Program-made: the position numbers and the translations under genes | Shown here: in pieces, positions 50,434-59,164 of the stretch | How positions within the stretch are numbered: position 1 is the stretch's first letter | How the letters are laid out: the number at the start of each line of letters is the position of its first letter | The notes under the pieces: model-generated | Seen by the model: the letters and a program-made list of their open reading frames with translations, nothing else | Databases searched by the model: none | What the model was told of the DNA's origin: nothing | Assembly (NCBI GenBank): GCA_910586625.1 | Contig: CAJUIZ010000008.1 | Location: 12,693 to 76,692, forward strand | DNA length: 64,000 nucleotides | Origin: an uncultured Christensenellaceae bacterium | GTDB taxonomy: Bacteria > Bacillota > Clostridia > Christensenellales > CAG-314 | Reading direction: 5' to 3'

Positions 50434-50650
50434 GCAAAATTATACAAATATTTTTTACGCTGACATAAATAGCTTTACAGCAATTAAAGTTCTTAACCGC
50501 CGTTATAATCTCAATTATATTTACAAGCTTTATTGTGACGCACAGCCGATAGCTTCGGCAATTACATAGGCTAACGTACGTTTCCGCAAAGGATAATGAT
50601 GTGTAACGTTTGCAACTGCTTTCCGCTTAATTGACGTTGTCGGTTTTTTA
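50434..50650. other. intergenic stretch between divergent copA and glycerophosphodiesterase genes
   Basis: AT-rich, without a convincing gene or RNA structure. It separates the two divergent promoters. Confidence 0.5.
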
Positions 50651-50679
50651 TTGCAGAATTCAACTTTTTATGTTACAAT
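50651..50679 (+). promoter_or_regulatory. promoter of the glycerophosphodiesterase gene
   Basis: TTGCAG and TACAAT with a 17-base spacer, 23 bases before the start codon. Confidence 0.7.
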
Positions 50680-50702
50680 AACGCTAAGGAGCGTGGAATT
50701 AT

Positions 50703-51746
50703 ATGCCTGAAACAAAAACGAAGCGCAAATTCAATTGGAAAATTTTTACTATTGTCATAGCGGCGATACTCGTCGTTTACCTTGTATTGGCGTTAGTGCC
50801 GCGGGTTAAAAGCGTAGCGGACAACCCGTTTGTTATCGAAAATGGCAGCCGTCCGTTGCTTATAGCGCACGGCGGCGGTAACAGAGAATTCCCCGACAAT
50901 ACGCTCGAAGCGTGCTACAATGCGTTCAGCGTAGACGAAAACGTAATGCTGGAAATGGACGTATCCATAACGCGCGACGGCGTGGTAATTATGTCGCACG
51001 ACACTACTCTCGATTACCGTACAAACGCGCGCGGAGCTATTGCGGATTGGAACTACACCGATTTGTTGGAGCAGGAAGTGGATTTTTCCTACCTTAACCG
51101 CAAGGAAAACGGAAATGTCGTAGAAGAAATAAAATATACCGACTACCAAAATAAACAGGTTACGCCCAAGGACGTACCTAATTACCCTAACGGACTGCCA
51201 AACCGCAGTTCCGAGAAATTTTTGGTAACGCGTCTTATCGACGTATTGGAAGCATTTCCAAACAATACGGTAAACGTGGAAATAAAGCAAAAGGGTGAAA
51301 TGGGATTAAAAGCCCTCAGAGCGGTAATAAAGATAGTCGAAGACCTTGACGCGTTCGATCGCGTGGTGCTTGCGTCCTTCCACAAGGATATCTACACCGA
51401 ACTAAAACGAATACACAGGGAAGATCACCCAGAACTGCTGTTTTCTCCGCAGGACTCGGGAGTAGCCGCGCTGCTCATTTCGGGAGCGGTCGGTTTGGAT
51501 TTATTCTATACCGAGCCGGTTGCGGTACTGCAAATACCTATGAGTCAAAAGGTAAAAGGAATAAATATTCACCTTGACAGAGAATGGTTCGTGGCGACGG
51601 CGCACAAGCATAATATAGCTGTGCACTACTGGACCATCGACAACGAAGACGATATGAAATATTTAATCGAAATAGGCGCGGACGGAATTATGACCAACCT
51701 GCCGCACACATTGCTTAAAGTATACGACGAAGTATTTGGCAAGTAA
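50703..51746 (+). CDS. membrane-anchored glycerophosphodiester phosphodiesterase
   Basis: A 347-residue enzyme that splits glycerophosphodiesters into an alcohol and glycerol 3-phosphate. One membrane segment at residues 13-33 anchors it, with the catalytic TIM barrel outside. Family residues are HGGGN (His56), REFPDNTLEA, LEMDV (Glu84, Asp86) and SHD (His99), and the final IDNEDDMKYLIEIGADGIMTNLP is typical. AAGGAG lies 11 bases before the ATG. Possible role in phospholipid head-group or teichoic acid turnover. The next gene follows at 31 bases. Confidence 0.95.
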   Translation: MPETKTKRKFNWKIFTIVIAAILVVYLVLALVPRVKSVADNPFVIENGSRPLLIAHGGGNREFPDNTLEACYNAFSVDENVMLEMDVSITRDGVVIMSHDTTLDYRTNARGAIADWNYTDLLEQEVDFSYLNRKENGNVVEEIKYTDYQNKQVTPKDVPNYPNGLPNRSSEKFLVTRLIDVLEAFPNNTVNVEIKQKGEMGLKALRAVIKIVEDLDAFDRVVLASFHKDIYTELKRIHREDHPELLFSPQDSGVAALLISGAVGLDLFYTEPVAVLQIPMSQKVKGINIHLDREWFVATAHKHNIAVHYWTIDNEDDMKYLIEIGADGIMTNLPHTLLKVYDEVFGK

Positions 51747-51777
51747 CATATAAGGATAACATTAAACAAGGAATATT

Positions 51778-53166
51778 ATGCAAAACACTGTATTTGTAGA
51801 AAGAAAACTAAGGCGCAACCTTACCTATGTACTGACGGTTTTAATCGTTTTTTTCGGATTGATGATTGCGATGCTTGTTACCGCTTCTATGATAGACAAA
51901 CAAAATCTTAACGGCAGAGTGTTGGAAATTACCGGAACAGTGGAAAAAGCCGAAAGGGACGGAAGCATAGCCATAGTCACCTTAAACGACGGCAACAACA
52001 CGAAGGAATATAACGCAGTGTGGAACCACGACAAATATACATTGGACTGGGACGCGTACGTCGGCAAAACAGTAACGCTCGTTATTTGCGAGCGCACCTT
52101 CGCTTCCGGCAATTCTTGGGCGTTGGGACTGAAAACTGACGACGGTACAAATATAGATTACGAAAAGGTTTTACAGGAAAAACGCGCAGGAAATAAGGAA
52201 ATGCTAATCGTTTCATGGGTAGTGTTTGCAATAATAGGCGTTACCGCCTGCGGTATTTTTATATGGCGGACAAATGTAAATCCAGTTATCGAACGTCCGC
52301 TTGCCGAGCAATACGCGGAATATTTAACCCCCAGACAGCCGACCTGTCCCGAACGAAAAAAACTGTTGATAGCATTGGGAGTGTGGGCTTTACTGATGAT
52401 TGTATTTATAATATTGTTGATATGCTTTTCTCCCGAAGGGGACGACGAGCCGTTGGGAGCGGCTGCAATCGTTTTTTTGACGCTGACGTTAGTCACAATG
52501 GTAGGCGGAATGGTTGCATTACCCGTAATTTCCAAAACTGTATTTTTCCGCAAGGAAATAAACTTCTATGCCGAAAAGCTGCCGTTCGATTTTACGGATA
52601 TATCTTTCGCACCGATGCGAAAAAAGGTTAAAATTCAATTGCAAAAGGAGATAATCGAAAGCCGCGCAAAGTACCCGCATATACACAGCGACGGCGGCAA
52701 CGGCTACGATGTGGAGTTTACGCCTGCGGGAATTAATCTCTACACGAACTACGACTTCGACGGCGGCCGAATAAGCGCAGACAGCGATTGTAAAGTGATG
52801 GCGCAAGATATAACCGAAGTATTTCCCGATATGCCTAAGGAAACCAATGAACCGTCACCCGCAGTTTACGATACGTCTAAGAACCTTCCGGAACTTTCAC
52901 TTACGTACGACGAATTGAATTTCGAAGCGGTCGCGCACTATCGCCGTAACGATCACCCCATGATGATCATTGTTAAGAGCCGACTTGCCAAGACCGATTT
53001 GCCCGAAGAATTTACCAACGACTTACACATTGCCTTGGACGTACACGTACTTGAAACGATCAAAGCCTTTAACGTTCCGGTGGAAAATCTTCAATTTATC
53101 TTGGACAACAAGAAACCTTTGATGTTGGAAAATTGCCGCAAAAGAAACCGCGCAAAATCCGAATAG
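51778..53166 (+). CDS. 462-residue membrane protein, unknown function
   Basis: Not recognised. Four hydrophobic segments lie at about residues 19-39, 143-163, 198-220 and 228-252. Residues 45-140 form a strand-rich domain between segments 1 and 2 (GRVLEITGTVEKAERDGSIA, YVGKTVTLVICE), resembling the OB-like DUF3592-type insert of some Firmicute membrane proteins. The C-terminal 200 residues are soluble, with an acidic stretch around 360-385. No catalytic motif is seen. It lies behind the glycerophosphodiesterase and is probably cotranscribed with it, ending in a strong terminator. Confidence 0.75.
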   Translation: MQNTVFVERKLRRNLTYVLTVLIVFFGLMIAMLVTASMIDKQNLNGRVLEITGTVEKAERDGSIAIVTLNDGNNTKEYNAVWNHDKYTLDWDAYVGKTVTLVICERTFASGNSWALGLKTDDGTNIDYEKVLQEKRAGNKEMLIVSWVVFAIIGVTACGIFIWRTNVNPVIERPLAEQYAEYLTPRQPTCPERKKLLIALGVWALLMIVFIILLICFSPEGDDEPLGAAAIVFLTLTLVTMVGGMVALPVISKTVFFRKEINFYAEKLPFDFTDISFAPMRKKVKIQLQKEIIESRAKYPHIHSDGGNGYDVEFTPAGINLYTNYDFDGGRISADSDCKVMAQDITEVFPDMPKETNEPSPAVYDTSKNLPELSLTYDELNFEAVAHYRRNDHPMMIIVKSRLAKTDLPEEFTNDLHIALDVHVLETIKAFNVPVENLQFILDNKKPLMLENCRKRNRAKSE

Positions 53167-53176
53167 CTTGCTACTG

Positions 53177-53208
53177 CTTCTCCCGAGCAATCGGGAGAAG
53201 TTTTTTTT
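53177..53208 (+). terminator. terminator after the 462-residue membrane protein gene
   Basis: CTTCTCCCGA and TCGGGAGAAG form a perfect 10-bp stem with a 4-base loop, followed by eight T. Confidence 0.95.
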
Positions 53209-53277
53209 ACGTTTAACTTTCGTTTTGTTGAGTAAACGGAGAAAAAACCGTCAATAATCTCACTACGAGGTGAACGT

Positions 53278-55890
53278 ATGACTTCAACAAACTTTTTATT
53301 CGAAAATATCCGCTGGAACTTAAAAAAAGACGCTTACAGCCGTCTGCTCGGACTTCCTTCGACGCAAGCTCAATTCTGCGACCAAGTGGAAAAGCTGTCT
53401 CGACGGTATTTTCCGGAAAGAAAACGTGTGAACACGCTGGAAACGGAATTCTGCTTGAATGAAATAGCGTTGAAAACGGCAAAAACAAACGCGCAAAAAA
53501 CCGCGAAGGAGTATTTCGCAGAAAACTGGGCCAAGTACGTACGGCTAAAAAAAGTATTTGAAAAAAATTATTTGATTTTTCCCGCAGACGGAAATAAAAC
53601 CCGATTGGAAACTGCTGCGGAATTGATTGCAAAATGCTCGCAATTCGCCGTAGACGACGTGACGCTTGCCGAAATGATATACGTCTGCCGCGACATTATG
53701 CAGCTTTCCGAAAGAGAATGCGATTACTTGGAAGACGCCGTAGAACTGTACAGGATTAACTACTATTGCGCCTGCGCCTGCGGAATATTTGCAGGAAAGC
53801 GCTTTGCCGCCGATTGCTTCGCGCGCGCGTTTCAACCGACTCTTCTGAACGAAGGCTTTACAAACAATACGCAATACCGTCAAGCCTGTTACGGACAAAG
53901 CAAGCTTATTACAGTAGTAGACTGTATGGGTAATTCCGTAGCGCAATTGGACGGCATTCAATCTAACGTTTCGGCAAAACTGTTTATTTACGGCAACGGA
54001 CGAAACGTTTTCGATACTTTTGTAAAAAGTAAATTCGGAGTAAACACAGCGGAATTCAAATCGGACGACAAAACAGTAAAAGTAAGTATGCGATATTTTT
54101 TGCAAGGAACGTCCGAAGTACGCAAAATTTCACTGAGAAATTGCGGCAAAAAATCCCGAAAATTTTTTGTTGAAATTCCCGTGATTTGTAACGGCGGTAC
54201 GAATAAAAACGCTTACTTTACATTGGACGGCGCATTGTGCGTAGCCGACGGAGACAAGTTGTACGTAGCCGCTGCCGTTACGCAAAATAACAGCATTATC
54301 CACTGCTGCAAGGACAAATCGCTTGGATACGAATTCTCCGTCAAGTCGGGCGAAAATGTGGACTTCGACATAGTAACGGTTTACTCTCCGTCAACGCCGG
54401 AATTGGCGCAAGAGCTGCGCAATTTACAATACCTGGGAGCAACCAGATGTCCATACGTCTACGACGAACCGTCAAGCTCGGTACGTAATACCAACGTTAC
54501 GCTAAACCTTACCGCACACGGTTATACCCCGCCGAGAAAGCACTCCGAGCGTTCGCGCAAATTAAACTATTCGTACCAATTGGGGGACAACCGTGAAGCA
54601 ACCTTCGTAGATAACGCCGGAAACTCGGCAACGCTTATAAACGGTTTTGTTTTCGGTGTGGCGGGCGAAAGCGTGTACTCTGTCAGCGGCGGCTATATAA
54701 AGAAAATAAACGAAACTAATTTTCACTTAGACGTAGACCGACTGATTTACGACAACGGTTCGCATTGCGAAATATACCACGACAACGGCAAAAACTATAC
54801 GGTAACGCACACAAAGCCGTGCAAAACGCTCGTATACTTTCCGTTGGAAAGACGCTCGGAAATAAAGTTCGAAGACAATACGTTTACCGTAATCGACGGG
54901 CTGCGCAAGTACCGCGTTATTTGTATCGGCGACGTGGAAAGCCACACTACCAGCGCGTTGGAATGCAACGAAGAACGGTTGCGCTACAAGCTGTCTTGCG
55001 ACGCCGATTCGGGCACTTGCCTTGCGATTTGCTTCAAAACGGCGCAGCAAGTTCGACTGCAAATAAAATCGGAGTATTCCGCGCCCTGTTCGGAACCGAT
55101 TGTACGCGAAAGCTTGGTGTCGACCTACCTTAACTATATAAACGACAAAAACGTATTCTGCCTAACCAACCGCTTGAAAAAAGCTTGCGCGCTTACCGTT
55201 TCGGCGATATGCTATACCAATCCCAGATTTGTCAAACGCTTTTTAGACGAAAGCGAAAACGAATCCGTCTATTACGACGCGTCAGGCAACCTGACTGCTT
55301 TTAACGACAGAATGGCTTTCCCTTTGGCATATGTTTACTACGCCAATTTGTGCGGAACGGTATCGGAAGAAATAAAACAAAAAGCCAAAGGAATAGTTCT
55401 TAACGAAAAATTCGAAGGTAAAGATTTGTGCGTAAAGGCGTTGTTTTTGAAGAAAGCGGCCCAACTCAACGACTGCGACAAGGTAACCTACCTTGTAGAA
55501 TACAATACGGTAAAAAAAATTATTGTAAACGATGCAAAACTGTACGGATATGCGCAAGTAATAGGCGCGGTACCATTGACAAATCCGTCCAAAGCGCGGC
55601 TTAAAGATTTGTGCAACCGCTACGACGTACCCAAATGCTGGTACTACGTATCTCAGTTGGAAAACCTGTACGGCTTATCAATAACGTCCGGCAAGGTACG
55701 CGTATGTCCGCAAGTTACCGCGGAAAACGTACTGGAACAATTGGCGATAACGTTAGACGGCAAACGCATCGACACCACCTTTTTCAAATCTACAGTGCAA
55801 TCGATGACCTTAAACGGCGCGCAATGCTATCAGCCCTTTTATCCGAACAAACTTAAAGAAACAGACAACGAATTGGTAGTACGTTATTGA
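53278..55890 (+). CDS. 870-residue protein of unknown function
   Basis: Not recognised. GAGGTG lies 5-8 bases before the ATG, and the frame is intact for 870 codons. No signal peptide or membrane segment is seen, so it is predicted to be cytoplasmic. The N-terminal 200 residues are helical and Cys/Lys-rich; the middle (about 220-620) is strand-rich with many short repeats of the DNA/NG/GN kind; the C-terminal 220 residues are again helical, ending in a beta-like tail (ITSGKVRVCPQVTAENVLEQLAITLDGKRID). That order loosely recalls GH94/cyclic-glucan-phosphorylase-type enzymes (beta domain, helical barrel, small beta tail), but no catalytic acid motif stands out. It may be a degenerate or structural relative. 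Monocistronic. Confidence 0.75.
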   Translation: MTSTNFLFENIRWNLKKDAYSRLLGLPSTQAQFCDQVEKLSRRYFPERKRVNTLETEFCLNEIALKTAKTNAQKTAKEYFAENWAKYVRLKKVFEKNYLIFPADGNKTRLETAAELIAKCSQFAVDDVTLAEMIYVCRDIMQLSERECDYLEDAVELYRINYYCACACGIFAGKRFAADCFARAFQPTLLNEGFTNNTQYRQACYGQSKLITVVDCMGNSVAQLDGIQSNVSAKLFIYGNGRNVFDTFVKSKFGVNTAEFKSDDKTVKVSMRYFLQGTSEVRKISLRNCGKKSRKFFVEIPVICNGGTNKNAYFTLDGALCVADGDKLYVAAAVTQNNSIIHCCKDKSLGYEFSVKSGENVDFDIVTVYSPSTPELAQELRNLQYLGATRCPYVYDEPSSSVRNTNVTLNLTAHGYTPPRKHSERSRKLNYSYQLGDNREATFVDNAGNSATLINGFVFGVAGESVYSVSGGYIKKINETNFHLDVDRLIYDNGSHCEIYHDNGKNYTVTHTKPCKTLVYFPLERRSEIKFEDNTFTVIDGLRKYRVICIGDVESHTTSALECNEERLRYKLSCDADSGTCLAICFKTAQQVRLQIKSEYSAPCSEPIVRESLVSTYLNYINDKNVFCLTNRLKKACALTVSAICYTNPRFVKRFLDESENESVYYDASGNLTAFNDRMAFPLAYVYYANLCGTVSEEIKQKAKGIVLNEKFEGKDLCVKALFLKKAAQLNDCDKVTYLVEYNTVKKIIVNDAKLYGYAQVIGAVPLTNPSKARLKDLCNRYDVPKCWYYVSQLENLYGLSITSGKVRVCPQVTAENVLEQLAITLDGKRIDTTFFKSTVQSMTLNGAQCYQPFYPNKLKETDNELVVRY

Positions 55891-55899
55891 CAAAAATAC

Positions 55900-55932
55900 G
55901 GACGGTTGGAGCCTTTGCGGCGCAAACCGTCC
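55900..55932 (+). terminator. terminator of the 870-residue protein gene
   Basis: GGACGGTT and AACCGTCC form an 8-bp stem with an inner TTTGCGGCGCAA region, 10 bases after the stop. A moderate T-rich stretch follows. Confidence 0.75.
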
Positions 55933-56002
55933 TTTGAGTTATTTATTACTTAATTACTATGCGTTAAAATCTTAAACTAAAACACCAAGCCGATTATCGC
56001 TA

Positions 56003-56380
56003 TTAGACTATATGCTTAAAATTGGGCTTCATAAGATGCGGCACATAGTCGAGCAATTCTTCAATCACCGCCAACTGCGCATGCAAATTGTCGAAGTCGC
56101 CTTGCTCAGCGTACGCCTGTCCTTCGGCAAAACGCAAATTGATTTCGTATACGTCTATGTGCGGAAGAAAAATTTCGCTCGTTTCGCGCAATTTGACCCA
56201 GCGTTCGCGAAAGCCGTTAAATTCATCCAACGTCAAACTTTCGTCCTCGCACTTGGAAATTATTTCCACGCAATAATCTTCCAATCGCTCGTATTCGCGA
56301 GAAATAAACACTACTTCCAACACGCCGCAGGTTATAACCAGTATCAAGGCTATCAGCCCCGCCCAAATATTTTTAGTCAT
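56003..56380 (-). CDS. DUF4363-type protein
   Basis: A 125-residue protein with one N-terminal membrane segment (residues 5-26) and a helical extracytoplasmic part (LEDYCVEIISKCEDESLTLDEFNGFRERWVKLRE). It overlaps the DUF421 gene upstream by 4 bases (ATGA), the standard pairing of DUF4363 and DUF421 genes in Clostridia. The function of the pair is not established; they have been connected to spore membranes and envelope. Confidence 0.85.
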   Translation of the reverse strand: MTKNIWAGLIALILVITCGVLEVVFISREYERLEDYCVEIISKCEDESLTLDEFNGFRERWVKLRETSEIFLPHIDVYEINLRFAEGQAYAEQGDFDNLHAQLAVIEELLDYVPHLMKPNFKHIV

Positions 56381-57051
56381 CGCTTTATCTCCACGTTTTT
56401 GAATTGTATCGGCTTATTGCGCGCTTGCAGCGTCATTCGGTTATTTTCGTCTATTGCAAGCAACACGACATTTTTTATCTTCAACCGTTCTTTAACAAGT
56501 AATTGCTGCAAATTTTCTTTTACAAAGCCGTTGCTTTCGATGTTCTCCGCATTCCACTTGCCTTCCGTAATCAGCGGAACGGGCAGCGTTTGCTGTTTTT
56601 CTTCCATCTGCTTGTTAGACACCACCGTCAGTTGTCCGTTGGTTTCCATAATTCCGTAGGTTATTTCTTCCAACGAAAAATATTCCGCCGCGCGCATAGC
56701 TTGAAGCAAATCGTTAACGTGCATATTCAAACTTTTAAGCTGCTGCACGTCTATACCGTTTGGGTTTATTACCATTACCGGCTTGCCGTTAATTAATCCC
56801 TGAAGCTTGTCGCTGTGAGACAGCAGCAGAATAAGTTGGTGTATAACGAACATTGTAAGAATTGCCACTATACCGAATGTTATAGGAATTGACCTGTCCG
56901 CCATAGGTATACATGCCAGTTCGGATATTACAAGAGTAATAACAAGTTCGAAAGGCTCCATTTCGCCGATTTGCCGTTTACCCATAAGCCTTATTGCAAA
57001 CAGCAGTACCGCAAACAATATAATTGCTCTTATAAAAATAATTAACATACC
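56377..57051 (-). CDS. DUF421 (YetF-type) membrane protein
   Basis: A 224-residue protein with three membrane segments in the first 80 residues and a soluble C-terminal domain. It shows the DUF421 blocks FAIRLMGKRQIGEMEPFELVITLVISE, PVMVINPNGID and LRAAEYFSLEEITYGIMETNGQLTV. The ATG at 57051 (MLIIFIRAIIL) matches the family's start, though it lacks a clear ribosome binding site. It stands first in the DUF421-DUF4363 pair. In spore formers, DUF421 proteins have been found in spore inner membranes. Confidence 0.93.
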   Translation of the reverse strand, partial: GMLIIFIRAIILFAVLLFAIRLMGKRQIGEMEPFELVITLVISELACIPMADRSIPITFGIVAILTMFVIHQLILLLSHSDKLQGLINGKPVMVINPNGIDVQQLKSLNMHVNDLLQAMRAAEYFSLEEITYGIMETNGQLTVVSNKQMEEKQQTLPVPLITEGKWNAENIESNGFVKENLQQLLVKERLKIKNVVLLAIDENNRMTLQARNKPIQFKNVEIKR

Positions 57052-57101
57052 GTTAGTGTGCGATATTAACGGAGTTTTATGCAAAACGCCCAAAATATCG
57101 A

Positions 57102-57130
57102 ATTATAATTTGAACATTAGAAACCGACAA
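57102..57130 (-). promoter_or_regulatory. promoter of the DUF421-DUF4363 pair
   Basis: TTGTCG and TATAAT with a 17-base spacer; the leader would be about 44 bases to the ATG. Confidence 0.6.
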
Positions 57131-57160
57131 TAAAAAATTACAAATAATCGCTGTAACAGG

Positions 57161-57189
57161 TTTACTTAACGGCAAAAAAGTATTATAAT
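57161..57189 (+). promoter_or_regulatory. promoter of the THF riboswitch and folT
   Basis: TTTACT and TATAAT with a 17-base spacer; transcription should start at about 57195, at the first base pairs of the riboswitch P1 stem. Confidence 0.75.
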
Positions 57190-57193
57190 ACGC

Positions 57194-57394
57194 TTAGCAA
57201 AGTTGACGGCGCGCGTCAAGTGTCACGTTTAGGAAAAAGCGTGAACGAAAGAACTCATTTGTTCTGCGGTGCGACCGTTTAGTCCGTTGCTAAAACGAGT
57301 TTTGCCGTTTCATCTGCGGAAAACCGCGTTATAGTTACAAGTGATATACTCACGTTACGGACTGCTTTTGCAATACGCAAAAGGAGTTTTTTTT
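57194..57394 (+). promoter_or_regulatory. tetrahydrofolate riboswitch with a ribosome-binding-site hairpin
   Basis: P1 is TTAGCAA (57194-57200) with TTGCTAA (57287-57293). Inside it are the conserved THF riboswitch stretches GCGUyAAGUG (as GCGTCAAGTG), AACGAA, GCGGUG (as TGCGGTG) and a TCCG before the P1 strand, and two helices CACG/CGTG and GAAC/GTTC. The expression platform contains CTTTTGC-AATAC-GCAAAAG (57365-57383), which buries the AAAGGAG ribosome binding site and is followed by eight T, so it may act as a sequester or terminator. It lies before folT. Confidence 0.85.
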
Positions 57395-58030
57395 ATGAAC
57401 AAAACAATAAAATTGGCGTTTACGGCGACGTTTACGGCCCTTGCCATTGCGGCAAATACCTTTACTATTCCGCTTACTCCCAGCAACTCGATTTCGTTTA
57501 CGATAGCGATAAGCTTTATTGCGGGCATATATCTCGGACCCTTATCGGCGCTGACAGTAGGTTATTTGGGAGATTTGATAGGCGCGATAATTCATCCGAT
57601 GGGACCGTATAACTGGTTTATGGCGTTGTCGTGCGCACTTACGGGATTTATATGCGCGCTGGTATACAAGCTTAAACTACACAAGCTGTTAAAACTTGCG
57701 ATAGCTATGGTAATCTATCTTATAGTATGTTCCATTGCGCTTAATACGTTTGGATTATGGCTGCAAATAATCGTCGGCGTAGATTCGTCGCCAATAGGAC
57801 TGCTGCAATTTTGGGGAATGGACAAGGGCGGAATACGCAAAAGCTTTTGGGTGTATCTTGCGGGACGGCTGCCGTTTATGCTTATAAACTGGGCTGTAAA
57901 CGGCGCGGTAGTAGCCATACTGCAGCAATCCAAAGCATTGGATAAAATGTTTGCTCAAATCAACAAGCGTACCGAGAAAAAACGCTTGGAAAAAGAGCAG
58001 GCGGAAGAAAAGCCCGAAGAAACAAACTAA
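57395..58030 (+). CDS. folT: folate ECF transporter S component FolT
   Basis: A 211-residue substrate-binding membrane component of an energy-coupling-factor transporter. It starts at MNKTIKLAFTATFTALAIAAN; AAAGGAG lies 8-14 bases upstream, overlapped by the switch hairpin. Six membrane segments and the sequence GPLSALTVGYLGDLIGAIIHPMGPYNWFM match FolT-type S components, and the THF riboswitch in front supports folate as substrate. The shared EcfA/A'/T module is not in this window. The acidic/basic tail (KRTEKKRLEKEQAEEKPEETN) is extra. Confidence 0.93.
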   Translation: MNKTIKLAFTATFTALAIAANTFTIPLTPSNSISFTIAISFIAGIYLGPLSALTVGYLGDLIGAIIHPMGPYNWFMALSCALTGFICALVYKLKLHKLLKLAIAMVIYLIVCSIALNTFGLWLQIIVGVDSSPIGLLQFWGMDKGGIRKSFWVYLAGRLPFMLINWAVNGAVVAILQQSKALDKMFAQINKRTEKKRLEKEQAEEKPEETN

Positions 58031-58034
58031 CGCA

Positions 58035-58772
58035 TTACAGGGATATATGCTTAAACGATATGTTGCCGTACCACTTGGCGGCATTAGCGGCGAAATCGAC
58101 GTCCCCCGTAGTTAAATACTCCACCGTAGGCGAAGCTTGCAAAATATCAGAGTTCGGTAAATTGCAACAGCACTGCACTATTTTTGCAGACGGACAATAA
58201 TGAGAAATTTGAAGAAGCATCAACGGGAAATGAGTGCAGCCTAAAATAACGGTATCGGCGCCGCATTTAGGAAGATTTGACAACGCTTGGTCTACCGCTT
58301 GGTAACAAGAAACTGTCGAAGTCGCATTCTGCTCTACAAAGGGTACGAAAGACGAACACGGGAAGTCGTAAACCGTTATACCTAACGGTTCAAGAATATT
58401 GCGGTATGCGCGTCCCTTTATAGTGCCGTTTGTCGCAAGCAAAGCAACGCGCTTGTTTACGGTGGTTTCCATAACCTGTCTGCAAGTTGGAGCGACAACG
58501 TCGTAAATGGGCAAATCGTATTTTTCGGACAATTCCGCGGCGAAACGCGACGCAGTGTTGCAAGCAATAACCACTTCCGAAGCGCCTGTGTCTTTGCAAA
58601 AGCCCGTGAGTGTATCCGCCCGTCTGAAAACCGTTTGCTCGTTTTTTGTACCGTACGGGCAAAAAGCGTGATCGGCAATATACAGGAAATTGCGCGAAGC
58701 GTTTTCGGTTAGTTGCCGCAATATCGTAAGCCCGCCCACACCGCTGTCTATTACTCCAACAAAATCTTTCAC
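58035..58772 (-). CDS. murI: glutamate racemase
   Basis: Converts L- to D-glutamate for peptidoglycan. The 245-residue product has the two catalytic cysteines in VIACNTASRF (about residue 72) and ILGCTHFPLM (about residue 180), plus the N-terminal VIDSGVGGLTIL and the DHAFCPYGTK loop. Slightly shorter than the usual 260-270 residues. It converges with folT, 4 bases away, and stands alone on its strand. Confidence 0.95.
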   Translation of the reverse strand: MKDFVGVIDSGVGGLTILRQLTENASRNFLYIADHAFCPYGTKNEQTVFRRADTLTGFCKDTGASEVVIACNTASRFAAELSEKYDLPIYDVVAPTCRQVMETTVNKRVALLATNGTIKGRAYRNILEPLGITVYDFPCSSFVPFVEQNATSTVSCYQAVDQALSNLPKCGADTVILGCTHFPLMLLQISHYCPSAKIVQCCCNLPNSDILQASPTVEYLTTGDVDFAANAAKWYGNISFKHISL

Positions 58773-58870
58773 GCCGCACCGCCGTTATAAATAATACATT
58801 TTATGATACGTTTGTCGGCAAGTTTACAAATTGCCACATATTTGTTTACAATTAAAATAAGTAAAAACGC

Positions 58871-58899
58871 TTGCATAGGAACGCAAAATACAGTATAAT
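58871..58899 (+). promoter_or_regulatory. promoter of the tRNA-Leu gene
   Basis: TTGCAT and TATAAT with a 17-base spacer, about 20 bases before the mature tRNA 5' end. Confidence 0.85.
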
Positions 58900-58926
58900 A
58901 GTTTAGCAAAGTAAAATAAATATTTT

Positions 58927-59009
58927 GCGGATGTGGCGAAATTGGCAGACGCGCATGATTCAGGTTCATGTGGGAAACCATGCAGGTTCAAGTCCTGTCA
59001 TCCGCACCA
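58927..59009 (+). tRNA. tRNA-Leu (anticodon CAG)
   Basis: GCGGATG and CATCCGC form the acceptor stem, followed by encoded ACCA. The anticodon stem is CATGA/TCATG with loop TTCAGGT, anticodon CAG, decoding CUG. A long variable arm (TGGGAAACCA) makes it a class II tRNA. T-arm TTCAAGT with a CAGG/CCTG stem. It is the only RNA gene seen in the window besides leader RNAs. Confidence 0.96.
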
Positions 59010-59013
59010 CCAA

Positions 59014-59060
59014 GACACACGCAAAAGGAGCGTATAAAACTCCGTCGCGTGTGTCTTTTT
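59014..59060 (+). terminator. terminator of the tRNA gene
   Basis: GACACACGC and GCGTGTGTC (59014-59055) with an inner GGAG/CTCC pair, followed by TTTTT. Confidence 0.9.
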
Positions 59061-59114
59061 CTATGCAAAAATGCCCTTTTTTGCGTTAGTTACGGATTAA
59101 TTTTTTATTGATTG

Positions 59115-59159
59115 CATAAAAAAAGGCCGACTACGGATTCTGCTCCGCAGTCGGCCTTT
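59115..59159 (-). terminator. terminator of the rhamnose operon
   Basis: AAAGGCCGACT and AGTCGGCCTTT form an 11-bp stem with an inner CGG/CCG pair; a T7 run follows on the minus strand. It lies 6 bases after the stop of the zinc-ribbon gene. Confidence 0.93.
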
Positions 59160-59164
59160 GTGTT

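Noticed and set aside
57201..57220. TTGACGGCGCGCGTCAA palindrome taken as a regulator operator
   Set aside because: It falls inside the THF riboswitch aptamer, whose conserved bases explain most of it; kept only as a possible alternative fold.
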